DNA of 64,000 bases from Verrucomicrobia bacterium LW23 (GCA_003054695.1 QAZA01000011.1:372001-436000), one strand, 5' to 3'. Counted from the stretch's first letter, positions 1 through 8,752 are shown. Notes: generated by a model from the letters alone, not told the origin. Translations and numbers: made by a program.

Positions 1-1359
1 GTTGGCGTTTTGCCGCTGAAAATACCACGGCTGACCCTGCACGTTGCCGCAAAAGGCGATGAGCTGATCGAACGCGCTGCGGTGCGTGCCGGCGGCCGGG
101 TTGGTGTGGATGGGCCAGCATGCGATCTTGGGGTGATCGAACGGGTTCGTCTCCGGCGCGCGACTGGTGGCGGTGAGGAAGAATTTGGTCTGCTCCAGCA
201 GATCGTGCGTCAGCCCTGTGTTCACGCTGCGCTCGCCGCTGGTGATGGCGGGGCCGAAAAGCAGTTCCGGCTCGCTGGCGTAGAGGCGGTCTTGATCCAG
301 CGAGAGGCTGGTTTTGTCGATGAGATGGATGGGCACCGTGGCGCCTTTGGTGCCGATGTTGCGCAGGCGCGGCAGCATGGCAAACAGGCGCTCGCGCACG
401 GCGCCGGTTGTCTCCGGCGGCGTAGGCGTGGTGGGGAAAAGCGCGGGAAAGACGGCGCTGATGCTGGTGGTGGCCGGGTGGCCGGGGTAGATCTGGAATT
501 CGTTTTTGGTGGGCTGATACCGGCCGAGATCGCGCTCCTGCGTGGTATCGGCGCGCGGGATGTCCCAGTAGGTGCCCTCTCCCGCCGTGTTTACGTTGAC
601 CTTGCACGACTCGTCGTCCGTCCAGAACGCGATGCGGCCGACGATGGGATTGGAGGCGGCAGCGCCGTTTACCGTGGCCACATTGCCACTGCCGTCCGCC
701 GCCACAAGTTGGCCATCCTTAAGCACATACAACCAGCGCACCGGCATCGGCGCGGGGTTGATGTAGCCCTGCGAGGTGCCGCGCGGCGCGGTGGTGAGGA
801 TATCGAAGCCCTGCGGCGCGGCGGGGGTGCCGAGCGACGAGCTGTCCAGGATGGGCCAGGTGTCCGGCGTGCCGTCAAAGTTGGAGTCCACCGGCACGTT
901 AAGGTCCGTAAACACGGCCGGGCTGGAGAACCACGAGGCGAGCGTCAGCGCCTCGTCCTCCGGCACCAGGGCGGAGTTCAGCCGCATTTGCGTGGAGGAG
1001 TAGAGCTTGAACGAGGCGGAGGGCGAGCCCGACTCATCGAAGGTGCGGATCAACCCCGGCTGCGAGGTCCAGAGCGAACGCGTCCCCGCCGGCGGCATCG
1101 TGGCCTGGGAAATCTGCGCCTGCACCACCTGCACCGCCGTGTCGCCGAGCAGCCGCGCCTGCACCGAGTTCGCATACCCATCCGCCGCCGAGCGCTCCGT
1201 GCTGACACGGCCAAGCATGCCCACCACCAGGCCCATCACCAGCACCATGATGGCCAGCACCAGCACCAGCGCCACGCCGGAGGTGCGCCGCCGCCGGGCG
1301 CGGAGCTTAGGAAGATGTGGATGCAAGGAGGACCGGAAACCAAAGGGCGCGGACTTCAT
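1..1359 (-). CDS. Verru_Chthon cassette protein A, paralogue 1 (5' part; runs off the window)
   Basis: Read on the minus strand from an ATG at 1359, the frame stays open for 453 codons to base 1, so the C-terminal part lies outside. Residues about 27-48 form one hydrophobic helix after a basic stretch (RARRRRTSG), a type II signal-anchor arrangement. It matches the full cassette A protein at 31571-35443 in colinear blocks: the helix, RLLGDTAVQVV, WTSQPGLIRTFD, RIAFWTDDESCKVNVNTA, YPGHPATTS, and a block on IACWPIH...FDQLIAFCGNV at the window edge. This family (TIGR02600 type) sits with three pilin-like proteins B, C and D; its function is unknown. Genes B-D, if present, would lie beyond base 1. 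Identity is by similarity to the second copy and recall of the family. Confidence 0.88.
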   Translation of the reverse strand, partial: MKSAPFGFRSSLHPHLPKLRARRRRTSGVALVLVLAIMVLVMGLVVGMLGRVSTERSAADGYANSVQARLLGDTAVQVVQAQISQATMPPAGTRSLWTSQPGLIRTFDESGSPSASFKLYSSTQMRLNSALVPEDEALTLASWFSSPAVFTDLNVPVDSNFDGTPDTWPILDSSSLGTPAAPQGFDILTTAPRGTSQGYINPAPMPVRWLYVLKDGQLVAADGSGNVATVNGAAASNPIVGRIAFWTDDESCKVNVNTAGEGTYWDIPRADTTQERDLGRYQPTKNEFQIYPGHPATTSISAVFPALFPTTPTPPETTGAVRERLFAMLPRLRNIGTKGATVPIHLIDKTSLSLDQDRLYASEPELLFGPAITSGERSVNTGLTHDLLEQTKFFLTATSRAPETNPFDHPKIACWPIHTNPAAGTHRSAFDQLIAFCGNVQGQPWYFQRQNAN

Positions 1360-1626
1360 AGGATAAACGCCGTAAGTTGAGGAAAGAGGAGGAGAAGGAG
1401 GAAGCCAACAACCAGTCAGGCACAAACAAGCCGAACCATCCAACGCCCCCAACTTAGTCCCTCCCCCCTGATGCTTAAAGCGTATTTAGTTGCATCCTCA
1501 TTCTACAAATTGAATGAATCGGCACGCTGGGGCGATGCCATGCTGGTTATACGCAAGACTTTCCTCTATCCGAAACTTGGTGCCTTGGTGGTTAAATCCC
1601 CTTCTCTTAAGCTCCTGCGCCATCGG

Positions 1627-2059
1627 CTAAGGCGTGGACGCTGCGGGGGGCGGAGGCGGGGGTGCGAGCGGAGTGGCTGGGGCTTTTGCCGGCACTGGCA
1701 CGGGCCAGAGCACGTGCAACAGCGAAACGCACGCTTGCCTGTTAGCGTCCAGTCCTCTCCCTACCTTCTCTGGCATAAAATCAAGGGCATATGCGAGTGG
1801 CGTGTAGATGGCGACTGCGGCCGGATGGAGCACGTTATGGGTAAGCTGCGGGCACACATACATCGGGGTAAGAGCATCGCAACAAAATCGCGCTAAGCGG
1901 CCCGCTCGCAAGCACATACAGCACCAAAGCCAGCGCCACAAGCACGGGTGTCCACGCCATCTCCCGCCCGCGCCCCGGCCGGGTGCCGCGGGCGTGGCCC
2001 GGCGCATCGTCGGCGGTGTCGTCGGGGGGCTGGGGTGTGGGAGGGGGCAGCGTGCTCAT
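1627..2059 (-). pseudogene. Proline-rich membrane protein, frameshifted relative of the next gene
   Basis: Two overlapping minus-strand frames together make one protein. The first (ATG at 2059, stop at 1835) gives a short proline/Asp N-terminus and a hydrophobic helix ending VLYVLASGPL. The second (stop at 1627-1629) gives AAVAIYTPLAYAL and a proline-rich tail, PLAPPPPPPAASTP. Joined near 1885-1900 they parallel the intact gene at 2087-2494: helix ending in VLSPGP, then VLVIFYAPLIYA, then a proline-rich tail. The frameshift could be real decay or a sequencing error in a GC-rich stretch. Spacing to the upstream gene is 27 bp, so the pair looks like a tandem duplication in one operon. Function unknown. 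Confidence 0.6.
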
Positions 2060-2086
2060 GGCGAGGAAGGCGGCCGTCGCAGCACG

Positions 2087-2494
2087 TCAGTACGTGCTCG
2101 GCACGGGCGGCGGCGGCGGTGCTGGAGCGGGGCGCCCGGTGGTCGGAAGGGGCGCCACTGGCGGCAGCAGGGATTCCAGCAACTGGCTGCAGCCCTCAAT
2201 ATACTTGTTGTAGAATTTACCTACAAGCTTTACCTCATCACTGGCGTAAATCAACGGCGCGTAAAAGATGACAAGCACCCCCGGCTCCAGCCCAGGCGAG
2301 TAGCGTTTGCGATACATGTCCATCGCCCCCACCACCGGCCCAGGGGAGAGCACGTACACCACCAGCAGCACGGCCACGACAACCGCGGTGTTCGCCGCCG
2401 ACCCGCCGCGGTTGCGGGGCGGCTGCTCGGGCGGGCCCGGATCAGCTTCCGGCGGCAGGGGCGCGGAGGGAACGGGAGTGGACTCGCGCGTCAT
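2087..2494 (-). CDS. Small proline-rich single-helix membrane protein, unknown function
   Basis: The protein has 135 residues: a proline/acid-rich N-terminus (about 1-30), one hydrophobic helix (about 36-55, TAVVVAVLLVVYVLSPGP), a soluble segment with VLVIFYAPLIYASDEV, and a tail of repeated prolines. The layout suggests a membrane-anchored protein with an exported or cytoplasmic globular part. It is the intact partner of the frameshifted copy just downstream. Both precede the first cassette A gene on the same strand, though a 267-bp gap separates them from it. I do not recognise the family. Confidence 0.65.
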   Translation of the reverse strand: MTRESTPVPSAPLPPEADPGPPEQPPRNRGGSAANTAVVVAVLLVVYVLSPGPVVGAMDMYRKRYSPGLEPGVLVIFYAPLIYASDEVKLVGKFYNKYIEGCSQLLESLLPPVAPLPTTGRPAPAPPPPPVPSTY

Positions 2495-2562
2495 CCTGTT
2501 AGCTGGGTGGGTGGGTGGAAAGTGGATCCGCTCAACCGGAGTTTGTAGCGGTAGCTACAGCA

Positions 2563-2792
2563 GAATTCTCCGATGCGCCAACGGCGCAAAACATCTCGTA
2601 GCCCAGGGTAAGGTCTGCCGCAGCCCTGGGTGAGGCAGGAGAAGGACCGCGTCCTGAAGGGACGCCCCACATCCTTACGCTAACCGTTGGGGCGTCCCTT
2701 CAGGACGCGATTCGCGGGCATCGTCACCCAGGGCTGCGGCGGACCTTACCCTGGGCTACGAGATGTTTTGCGCCCTTGGCGCATCGGAATTC
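2563..2792. repeat. Long imperfect palindrome, 'cccaggg' family (family D)
   Basis: Arms starting and ending on GAATTC face each other over 230 bp. The centre is a near-perfect hairpin, roughly 2649-2670 against 2688-2709, built on GCGTCCTGAAGGGACGC. Outside it come CCCAGGG-containing blocks (GTAGCCCAGGGTAAGGTC against GGACCTTACCCTGGGCTAC) and GATGCGCCAA...TTGGCGCATC. A diverged copy with the same block order is at about 16694-16913 and a half-copy near 45585. It fills the gap between an aminotransferase stop and the proline-rich gene start. Similar palindromes are known in planctomycete and verrucomicrobial genomes; role unknown. Confidence 0.85.
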
Positions 2793-2912
2793 GCGGCGCC
2801 TTAATTACAGGCAAGGTGAAACCGCTGCGCTGCCTGCTCCACGCCGCCTGCTCCTCACGTAAACCGCCGCTCCATCGAGCTCCGCGCTCCGCCCCCGCGC
2901 ACTCCGGAGCCC

Positions 2913-3995
2913 TTACGCCCCGGCAACCTTAATCGCGTCGTCCATCCACTCCAGCAGGAGGCGGATGTTTTCCGTTGATTCATCGCCCATGTGGGAGAGA
3001 CGGAAGGTGGTGCCTTTGATTTTGCCGTAGCCGCCGTCGATGACGCAGCTGTAGGTCTTCTTCAGGTGCGCGTTGACCTTGGGGATGTCCACGTTGCGGG
3101 TGTTCTTCACGCACGTCAGGCTTACGGACTCGTAGCCGGCGGCGGGGAAGAGCTCGAAGCCGCGGTCCAGCGCCCAGGCGCGGGCCAGTTTGGCGTTGGC
3201 CAGGTGGCGGGCGTAGCGGTTCTCCAGGCCTTCGGTAAAGAAGTCATCCAGCTTGCTGCGCAGGGCGTAGAAGTGGGAGATGCTGGGCGTCGTGGGCGTC
3301 ATGTCGCTCTCGGCGTTTTTGCGAAACTCCAGGAAGTCCAGGTAATAGCCGCGGTCCTTGATGGTGGCGGCCTTGGCAAACGCCTTCTCAGAGACGGCGA
3401 AGAGGCAGGCGCCGGCGGGCATGGCCAGGGCCTTTTGGGTGCCGGCCAGCAGCACGTCAATGCCCAGCTCGTCGAAGGGGATGTTCATGGCCGAGAACGA
3501 CGAGACGACGTCCACGATAAACTGCACGTCGGGGTACTTGCGCAGCACGGCGGCGATTTCCCACAGCGGGTTCATCGTGCCGGTGCTTGTCTCGTTGTGG
3601 ATAAGGGTGATCGCGTCGAACTCGCCCGTGGCCAGGCGCTTGTCGATCTCCTCGGCCAGGATCGGCTGGCCCCACTCCACCTGGTAAGCTTCGGCCGCCT
3701 TGCCGCACTTTTTGGCGACATCAAACCATTTGTCGGAGAAGGCGCCGCTCATGCAGTTCAGCACTTTTTTGCTGACGAGGTTGCGGATGGCCCCTTCCAT
3801 CACGCCCCAGGCGGACGTTGTGGAGACAAACACGGGCTGCTTCGTCACAAAAAGCTCTTGCAGACGGGGTTTGATCTCAGCGTAAAGCGCCTGAAACTCC
3901 TTGCTGCGGTGGCCGACCATAGGGGTGGCAAACGCGCGCAGAGTTTTCTCGGACACCTCGATGGGGCCGGGGATGAACAGTTTGATGTGGGCCAT
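2913..3995 (-). CDS. Class V aminotransferase (serine/alanine-glyoxylate type)
   Basis: PLP-dependent fold type I enzyme of 360 residues, about the usual length. It opens with FIPGPIEVSEKTL, the typical GPT/GPI start of serine-pyruvate and alanine-glyoxylate aminotransferases. The Asp contacting the PLP ring nitrogen lies in IVDVVSSF (about D162) and the Schiff-base lysine in AGTQKALAMP (about K188). HNETSTGTMNP matches the substrate-loop motif of the family. Start chosen at MAHIKLF (3995): a longer frame to 4238 would overlap the divergent gene at 4084 and adds no conserved sequence. The exact substrate (glyoxylate, serine or phosphonate type) cannot be told from sequence alone. Confidence 0.85.
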   Translation of the reverse strand: MAHIKLFIPGPIEVSEKTLRAFATPMVGHRSKEFQALYAEIKPRLQELFVTKQPVFVSTTSAWGVMEGAIRNLVSKKVLNCMSGAFSDKWFDVAKKCGKAAEAYQVEWGQPILAEEIDKRLATGEFDAITLIHNETSTGTMNPLWEIAAVLRKYPDVQFIVDVVSSFSAMNIPFDELGIDVLLAGTQKALAMPAGACLFAVSEKAFAKAATIKDRGYYLDFLEFRKNAESDMTPTTPSISHFYALRSKLDDFFTEGLENRYARHLANAKLARAWALDRGFELFPAAGYESVSLTCVKNTRNVDIPKVNAHLKKTYSCVIDGGYGKIKGTTFRLSHMGDESTENIRLLLEWMDDAIKVAGA

Positions 3996-4083
3996 AGGAA
4001 GGGAAATGAGTGTAGGCGACCTTCGCCGCTTTGGCAATCGTTCTCGCTCGCCAGTCGCGTCCGCGCCGTGGTACGCATGGGCC

Positions 4084-4893
4084 ATGGCTGATGCTGATGC
4101 ACAAAAAGTCGACGGCGGCAACACGGGTGGCGAGGGCTCGGAGGGCGCGGATGGAGTGGCGCGCCCGGAGGTGCGCACGATCCTGTGCATCCCCGGCGTG
4201 TGGAAGGACCGCACCGCGGCCGTGCAGCAAATCGCCAAACTCTCCGGCGGCTACCTGTTTGCGGGCGACACGCTGACGCATATGGAATCGAAGCAAAGCA
4301 TCGAGATGGAGCTGTGCGAGCCCGACGAGCGCATGGCCCGCGCCTTCGCCGCCGCCGGCCCCCACTGGCGCGACACGCCGGAGATGGAGCGCATCGCCAC
4401 CCACGGCAAGGTGGCCTACCTGGTCGGCCAGGGCGGCTCCGCCGACAGAGCCAAGGCGATGATGCAGGCGGGCGCGGCGCTGCTCTACGCGGGAGGCCTG
4501 GGCGTCAAGGTGGAGAGCTCCGGACTGGCGTTCAGCCCCGCGCAGTGGATCCGCATGACCGACAACTGCTGGCTGGGCGCCCTGCACCAGGCCTACGTGG
4601 TGTATGTGGAGGGCGGCTCGGACGATGCCGACACGTTCTCCTGCGGCATGCACAACCTGGGCATGCCGGACGCTATTGTGGAGTCCCGCCTCTCGGAAAA
4701 CCCGGTGGAGCTGCTGCGCGTCTTCACCGCGTATCTCTGCATCGAGGCCCCCGACCTTCGCCCCAGCCACACCTTCAGCGTGGAGGACGGCGCCCCCCGC
4801 TACCGCGTCAGCCGCGAGGAAGATGTGCCCTATCCCGATCCGGAGGATCTCTTCCACAACCCGTATGGCATGTGGCGGTTAAAGCTGGCGTAG
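4084..4893 (+). CDS. DUF4261-like protein
   Basis: 269 residues, soluble, no signal peptide. An acidic Gly/Asp-rich leader (1-30) is followed by TILCIPGVWKDR and a domain with LLYAGGLGVKVESSGLAFSP, LGALHQAYVVYVEGG and SCGMHNLGMPDAIV. That pattern matches my memory of the DUF4261 family (unknown function, often in small cytoplasmic or immunity-like proteins). It is divergent from the aminotransferase, with about 90 bp for two promoters. The start at 4084 is the last sensible ATG before the conserved domain. Family assignment is from recalled motifs. Confidence 0.6.
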   Translation: MADADAQKVDGGNTGGEGSEGADGVARPEVRTILCIPGVWKDRTAAVQQIAKLSGGYLFAGDTLTHMESKQSIEMELCEPDERMARAFAAAGPHWRDTPEMERIATHGKVAYLVGQGGSADRAKAMMQAGAALLYAGGLGVKVESSGLAFSPAQWIRMTDNCWLGALHQAYVVYVEGGSDDADTFSCGMHNLGMPDAIVESRLSENPVELLRVFTAYLCIEAPDLRPSHTFSVEDGAPRYRVSREEDVPYPDPEDLFHNPYGMWRLKLA

Positions 4894-4966
4894 TGGGGGG
4901 CGGGGCAGGAAACCGGGAGCTCTCCTCAAGAAATGCCGCAAGCTCCCCAAAATCCGCCTCCCCCTC

Positions 4967-5120
4967 TATCCCCACTTAGACCAATTCGCAAAAGGAGCAA
5001 ATAACTTTGCGAATTGGTCTTAGCGGCTTTGTCCCCCTTCGCGCGAAACATTCCCCCTCCGAATCGGATGGCAGAGGGGAGGTTTCGCACGAAGGGGGAC
5101 GAAGCCCCTAAGTGGGGATA
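4967..5120. repeat. Palindrome (family A) carrying an inserted 39-bp hairpin
   Basis: Outer arms TATCCCCACTTAG (4967-4979) and CTAAGTGGGGATA (5108-5120) are exact inverted repeats, continued inward by GCGGCTTTGTCCCCCTT against AAGGGGGACGAAGCCCC. The left arm is interrupted after CTTAG by a separate perfect hairpin (4978-4992 against 5006-5020, 15 bp stem), after which CTTAG is repeated and the arm resumes. Without the 44 bp the arms pair well. The element lies between convergent genes ending at 4893 and 5233. Relatives are at about 11626-11758 and 13884-14010. Confidence 0.85.
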
Positions 5121-5232
5121 ATGAGGAGCGAGTCGCTCTGAGAACCTGAGAACCGCTCCGCGGTTCTCGGAGCAACCTGTGTTGGCTACGTCGTCGCTTA
5201 AGCCCTCATGCAGCCACTCTACCCTCTCGTCA

Positions 5233-5961
5233 CTACGGCTTGAGCTGTTGCAGCTGATGGTGCAGGTCCAGGCGCTGGGCGGCGGCGCGGTCGTTTTGAT
5301 GGGCTTTGCGGGCCAGCTCTTTGAGGTCGTCGGGGGGGATGTCGCGGGCTTCGGCCCACAGGGTGGCAATGCGCTCGTTCTTGCGGTGGATCTCCGCCCA
5401 GTACGGGGCGTCCTCGCCCGCGCCGGGATCGCCGGGCTGCAGGGTGGCGGTGGAGAGGCCGAGGAGGGCGGCGGAGGCTTCCGGGTCGTCGTACTGCAGG
5501 GCGCGGGCGCGCAGGGCCTGGGTTTGCGCGGTAATACCCGCCGGGCGGCGGTACTGGCGGGGCGGCACGGTACGGCTGTAGCGCGGCAGAGTGGAGGCGC
5601 TTACCCCGGCGCGGAGCATACGGTTTTTGGCCAGGATGTCGCGCCAGTCGGCGGCAGCCTCGGCGTCGGAGCGCTGCAGCGTGTACCAGGCGCACAGGTA
5701 AAGCGCGGCGTCGGGGTCATCGCCGGCCAGGGCGGCGGCGCGGTGCGCGGGCAGATCGGCCTCGCTGGTGGTGTACCGGGCCAACTCCAGCTCTCGCACA
5801 GTGTTGGCATCGGCGGAGGGGGAACTGGGGTACAGCGCCATCCACCCCAGCGCCGCCAGCACGGCCGCCGCCAGTAACGCCGCGATAATCAGCGTGCGCC
5901 GCCCCGCGGACGAAGGGCGGGAGGAAGTGCCAGCATCAGCATCCATCATCATCATCATCAT
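5233..5961 (-). CDS. Membrane-anchored protein of unknown function
   Basis: The frame begins with six consecutive ATG codons (5944-5961), so the exact start is ambiguous; taking the first gives 242 residues. One hydrophobic segment near residues 20-40 (TLIIAALLAAAVLAALGW) is followed by a soluble, Ala/Arg-rich domain with helical character and sequences such as ALYLCAWYTLQRSDAEAAADWRD split by short linkers, perhaps TPR- or Sel1-like. No recognised motif. The ATG run is a simple (CAT)n tract on the plus strand and could vary in length. Confidence 0.6.
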   Translation of the reverse strand: MMMMMMDADAGTSSRPSSAGRRTLIIAALLAAAVLAALGWMALYPSSPSADANTVRELELARYTTSEADLPAHRAAALAGDDPDAALYLCAWYTLQRSDAEAAADWRDILAKNRMLRAGVSASTLPRYSRTVPPRQYRRPAGITAQTQALRARALQYDDPEASAALLGLSTATLQPGDPGAGEDAPYWAEIHRKNERIATLWAEARDIPPDDLKELARKAHQNDRAAAQRLDLHHQLQQLKP

Positions 5962-6037
5962 AAACAACGGCCGCACGCGGCCCACCCATGATAGAGCCCC
6001 CGCCCCGCCCTGCCAGAACAATCCGCGCGGGGATTGT

Positions 6038-6704
6038 GGGGATTGTTAAACCACGAAACACACGAATATTGCAGAGGGGACGAAAGGGGGAATCATACAC
6101 CACGACTGACACGAATCGTTCTGACTAGAGCGGGTTAAGTACAGATGTAAACAGGCTAATCATGGGATCTCTCGGAAGCTGGCAGTTGGATAATGAGCCT
6201 TCCAGGCAAACCTTCCCCCCGTTGCGACCGTTGCGTGAAAATCCCTAACGGACTTCGCCCAGTTTTTGAGTGTAGCGATCCGTGGAGGGGACTTTCACGC
6301 AACGGTCGCAACGGGCAGAGACAGATACGCAACGTACGCAACGGGGGAAGAAGATAGACTCAGGAAGGCTCAATCGCAACTTTCAGACCCCCTTACTGGT
6401 CCTGAATGCTCCGGTACCTAAACCGCTCCAGAGCCTGTCGACATTCGAACTCGAACTGTACGAGAGGATCTCTACTTCCCCTCCGTGCAATCCGTGTTAT
6501 CCGTGGTTAATAACTCCCCATTGAACTGAGTTTTATCCTCGGATTACACGGATTACACGGATTACACGGAGGGGAATCTTCTCCACGATAGTCGAATGTC
6601 GACAGCCTCTGGAGTGCGATATGGTGCTTGTTCACTCTAAGAGTGCCAGAATCCCCTTTCGTCCCCTCTGCAATATTCGTGTGTTTCGTGGTTAAACAAT
6701 CCCC
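6038..6704. repeat. Nested palindromic island with three repeat families
   Basis: Outer arms of about 52 bp (6038-6089 and 6653-6704) are nearly perfect inverted repeats containing CCACGAAACACACGAATATT and GCAGAGGGGACGAAAGGGG. Inside are a family B element (about 6127-6350) and a further inverted repeat whose arms include AGAGCCTGTCGACATTCGA (about 6426-6448) and its partner at 6592-6614, with CCGTGTAATCCGTG units between. The whole occupies the gap between divergent genes starting at 5961 and 6832. No convincing coding sequence is present. Confidence 0.85.
6127..6350. repeat. Family B palindrome copy 1 (cgttgcgtgaaaatc type)
   Basis: CGTTGCGACCGTTGCGTGAAA (6220-6240) pairs with TTTCACGCAACGGTCGCAACG (about 6294-6314). 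The loop contains GGACTT, CCCAG and GTAGCGATCCGTGG, words shared in the same order with the copy at 19819-20036. The left flank also shares GAGCGG.TTAAGT and a C-run before the arm with that copy, so the repeat unit is longer than the stem. Confidence 0.8.
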
Positions 6705-6831
6705 CTCCCCCACCATTTTGCGAGGAGTTGCCTTTTTTATGCTTTTTGGCTAGACTAACCTATTGCTTGTGTTTTGCCTTGCCGGGAGTAACGCAACCTC
6801 CCCGTCCAACCGTTCCCCTCACCCTTCGCCT

Positions 6832-8004
6832 ATGCCGCCCGCCGCCCCCGATGCCGACTTTGCCCGCCTGGCCCTGCTGGGCTGGAACGAGCATTTTGCG
6901 CGGCACGCCGCGGCCGTGCTGGAGGCATCCGCAACGGCCACCGCAACGGCGACGCCGGAGCCGGGGGAGAGCGGCTCCGCAACCGGCCCGTTGCGCTTTG
7001 CGCGCGTGGTGGAGGAGCTGCGCGGCTACTACACGCTGCACGATGGCGAGACGGAAACGCTCGCGCAAATCGCCGGCAAGCTGCGTTACGATGCCGAATC
7101 GCGCCTGGATTTTCCCGCTGTGGGGGATTGGGTAAGCTTTACGCAGCGCGCGGGCGAGAAGCGCGCCACTGTGCGCGGCGTGCTTCCACGCATCAGCAAG
7201 TTCTCCCGCCAGGCGGCCGGCGATGAGACGGAGGAGCAGTTGCTGGCGGCCAACCTGGATACGGTGTTTGTCGTCACCTCTCTCAATCGCGACCTGAACG
7301 CGCGGCGGCTGGAACGCTATCTTACCCTGGTGGCGCAAAGCGGCGCGGAGGCGGTCGTCATCCTTAACAAGGTGGATATCTGCGACGAGGCGAGCTACCT
7401 GGCCAAACAGGTGCGCAAAACGGCGGGCGAGGTGCCGGTGCTGCCCATCAGCGCGCTTAACGGCAAGGGCGTGTCCAGGCTTAAGCCGTGGCTTAAGGCC
7501 GGGCGCACGGTGGCGCTGCTCGGGTCCTCCGGCGCCGGCAAATCCACACTGGTTAACCGGCTGCTGGGCGAGGAGCGCCAGGCGGTTAACGAGATCCGCG
7601 GAACGGACGACCGCGGGCGTCACACCACCACCTCGCGCCACCTGTTTGTACTGCCCGGCGGCGGCATGGTGATTGACACGCCCGGCCTGCGCGAGCTGCA
7701 TATGTGGGAGGGCGAAGAGGGTATCGCCCAGGCCTTTACGGATGTGGAGGAGATTGCGCTGCGCTGCAAGTTTACCAACTGCCGCCACATTCAGGAGCCC
7801 AACTGCGCCGTGCTCTCCGCCCTGGCCGCCGGCAAGCTGACGCAAGGCCGCTACGACGGCTACCAGAAGCTGCAGCGGGAGATCGAAACGCAACGCCTGC
7901 GCGAGGAACGCAGCGCCCAGTCCGCCCAGCGCGTGCGCTGGAAACGCATTCACGAAGACCTGAAAGCCGGCTACGCGGCGGACAAGATGAAGCGGGAGGA
8001 TTAG
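6832..8004 (+). CDS. rsgA: Ribosome small-subunit-dependent GTPase A (RsgA/YjeQ/EngC)
   Basis: Late-stage 30S assembly GTPase, 390 residues from MPPAAPDADF. The GTPase is circularly permuted: G4 NKVD (179-182) precedes G1 GSSGAGKS (231-238) and G3 DTPG (282-285), with a GRHTTT switch region between. An N-terminal OB-fold region with VGDWV (about 97-101) and a C-terminal zinc site C312-C317-H319-C325 complete the family layout. An upstream ATG at 6763 gives an unlikely leader, so 6832 was chosen. The stop codon lies inside a repeat word, TAGAGGCTGTCG, also found after the gene ending at 11603. Confidence 0.95.
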   Translation: MPPAAPDADFARLALLGWNEHFARHAAAVLEASATATATATPEPGESGSATGPLRFARVVEELRGYYTLHDGETETLAQIAGKLRYDAESRLDFPAVGDWVSFTQRAGEKRATVRGVLPRISKFSRQAAGDETEEQLLAANLDTVFVVTSLNRDLNARRLERYLTLVAQSGAEAVVILNKVDICDEASYLAKQVRKTAGEVPVLPISALNGKGVSRLKPWLKAGRTVALLGSSGAGKSTLVNRLLGEERQAVNEIRGTDDRGRHTTTSRHLFVLPGGGMVIDTPGLRELHMWEGEEGIAQAFTDVEEIALRCKFTNCRHIQEPNCAVLSALAAGKLTQGRYDGYQKLQREIETQRLREERSAQSAQRVRWKRIHEDLKAGYAADKMKRED

Positions 8005-8094
8005 AGGCTGTCGCCATTCCTATCCCTCGTCATCTGTGGTCATTGAGTAAACGCCCTCACCGGCCTTTTCCGTATCTCGTCCCCCCCGAAGCGC

Positions 8095-8186
8095 CCGTTG
8101 CGTGAGAATCTGCTCCACACATCGCCTCGCCTGTTCGCGCGGCAATACGATGACGGATTTTCACGCAACGGTCGCAACGGCAGGCT
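8095..8186. repeat. Family B palindrome copy 2 (short)
   Basis: CCGTTGCGTGAGAATC (from 8095) pairs with GATTTTCACGCAACGG (to about 8180). Its loop differs from the loop shared by the copies at 6.2, 15.4 and 19.9 kb. It lies between rsgA and the secreted protein gene at 8270. Confidence 0.7.
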
Positions 8187-8269
8187 TTTGGAGACGGCAA
8201 ATCGGCTGTCGGTTTGTCTCGCCAGCGGGTGGCAAATGTGCTTGATAAGGGGAAACTCATTTTTTCCTT

Positions 8270-8752
8270 ATGCAACTTGCTCCCGGACACCATCATCTGT
8301 ATCGTCTCGTCGCTGCCGCAGGTATCCTTGTCCTTGCCTTGCTGCTGGTTGCGGCGCCGTTGCCGGCCGCGCGGGCGGCGGTGGGGGATACGAAGGAGAA
8401 GATCCAGAGCATTTACGGGGGCGCGGGGCGTAACGTAAAGCCGGGGATGGTGTATGGCATCGACGACGACAAATACAGCGTCACCATCTACTACCTGCTC
8501 AACCGCTCCGCCATGGAGGTTTTCAGCAAAGCGCGCGCTCAGGACGGCTCGATCGACCCGCTGAGCCACGACGAGATTGTACGCTTCCTCAAAACCAACA
8601 GCCGCGGCAAGGGATGGGTGCGCTGGCATATGCGCAAAACGCGCCCCGGCATGTACTACTGGTTTCGCGCTGACAAAAAGCTGATGGCCGGCTACAACCT
8701 GAAGGAAGGCGTGCTGACCATCCGCCCGATGACCGACTCGGACACCTTCTGA
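8270..8752 (+). CDS. Small secreted protein, unknown function
   Basis: 160 residues with a Sec signal peptide: a hydrophobic core around LVAAAGILVLALLLVAAPL and a likely cleavage after ARA (about 36). The mature part (about 124 residues) holds IYGGAGRNVKPGMVYGIDDDKYSVTIYYL in two short segments and ends RPMTDSDTF. It has no cysteines in the mature region and does not carry the signature of the paralogue family that follows at 9795-12757. It may be periplasmic. I do not recognise a family. Confidence 0.65.
   Translation: MQLAPGHHHLYRLVAAAGILVLALLLVAAPLPAARAAVGDTKEKIQSIYGGAGRNVKPGMVYGIDDDKYSVTIYYLLNRSAMEVFSKARAQDGSIDPLSHDEIVRFLKTNSRGKGWVRWHMRKTRPGMYYWFRADKKLMAGYNLKEGVLTIRPMTDSDTF

Noticed and set aside
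10-1380. 456-codon plus-strand frame at the left edge
   Set aside because: It is the antisense shadow of the cassette A gene; its product is His/Arg/Gly-rich without domain pattern, while the minus strand matches a second copy at 31.6-35.4 kb block by block.
3877-4857. Long minus-strand frame opposite the DUF4261-like gene
   Set aside because: It overlaps two better supported genes and has no recognisable motif.
6539-6575. GATTACACG units as a possible CRISPR array
   Set aside because: The units are only about 10 bp and contiguous, with no spacers and no cas genes nearby; they belong to a palindromic repeat.
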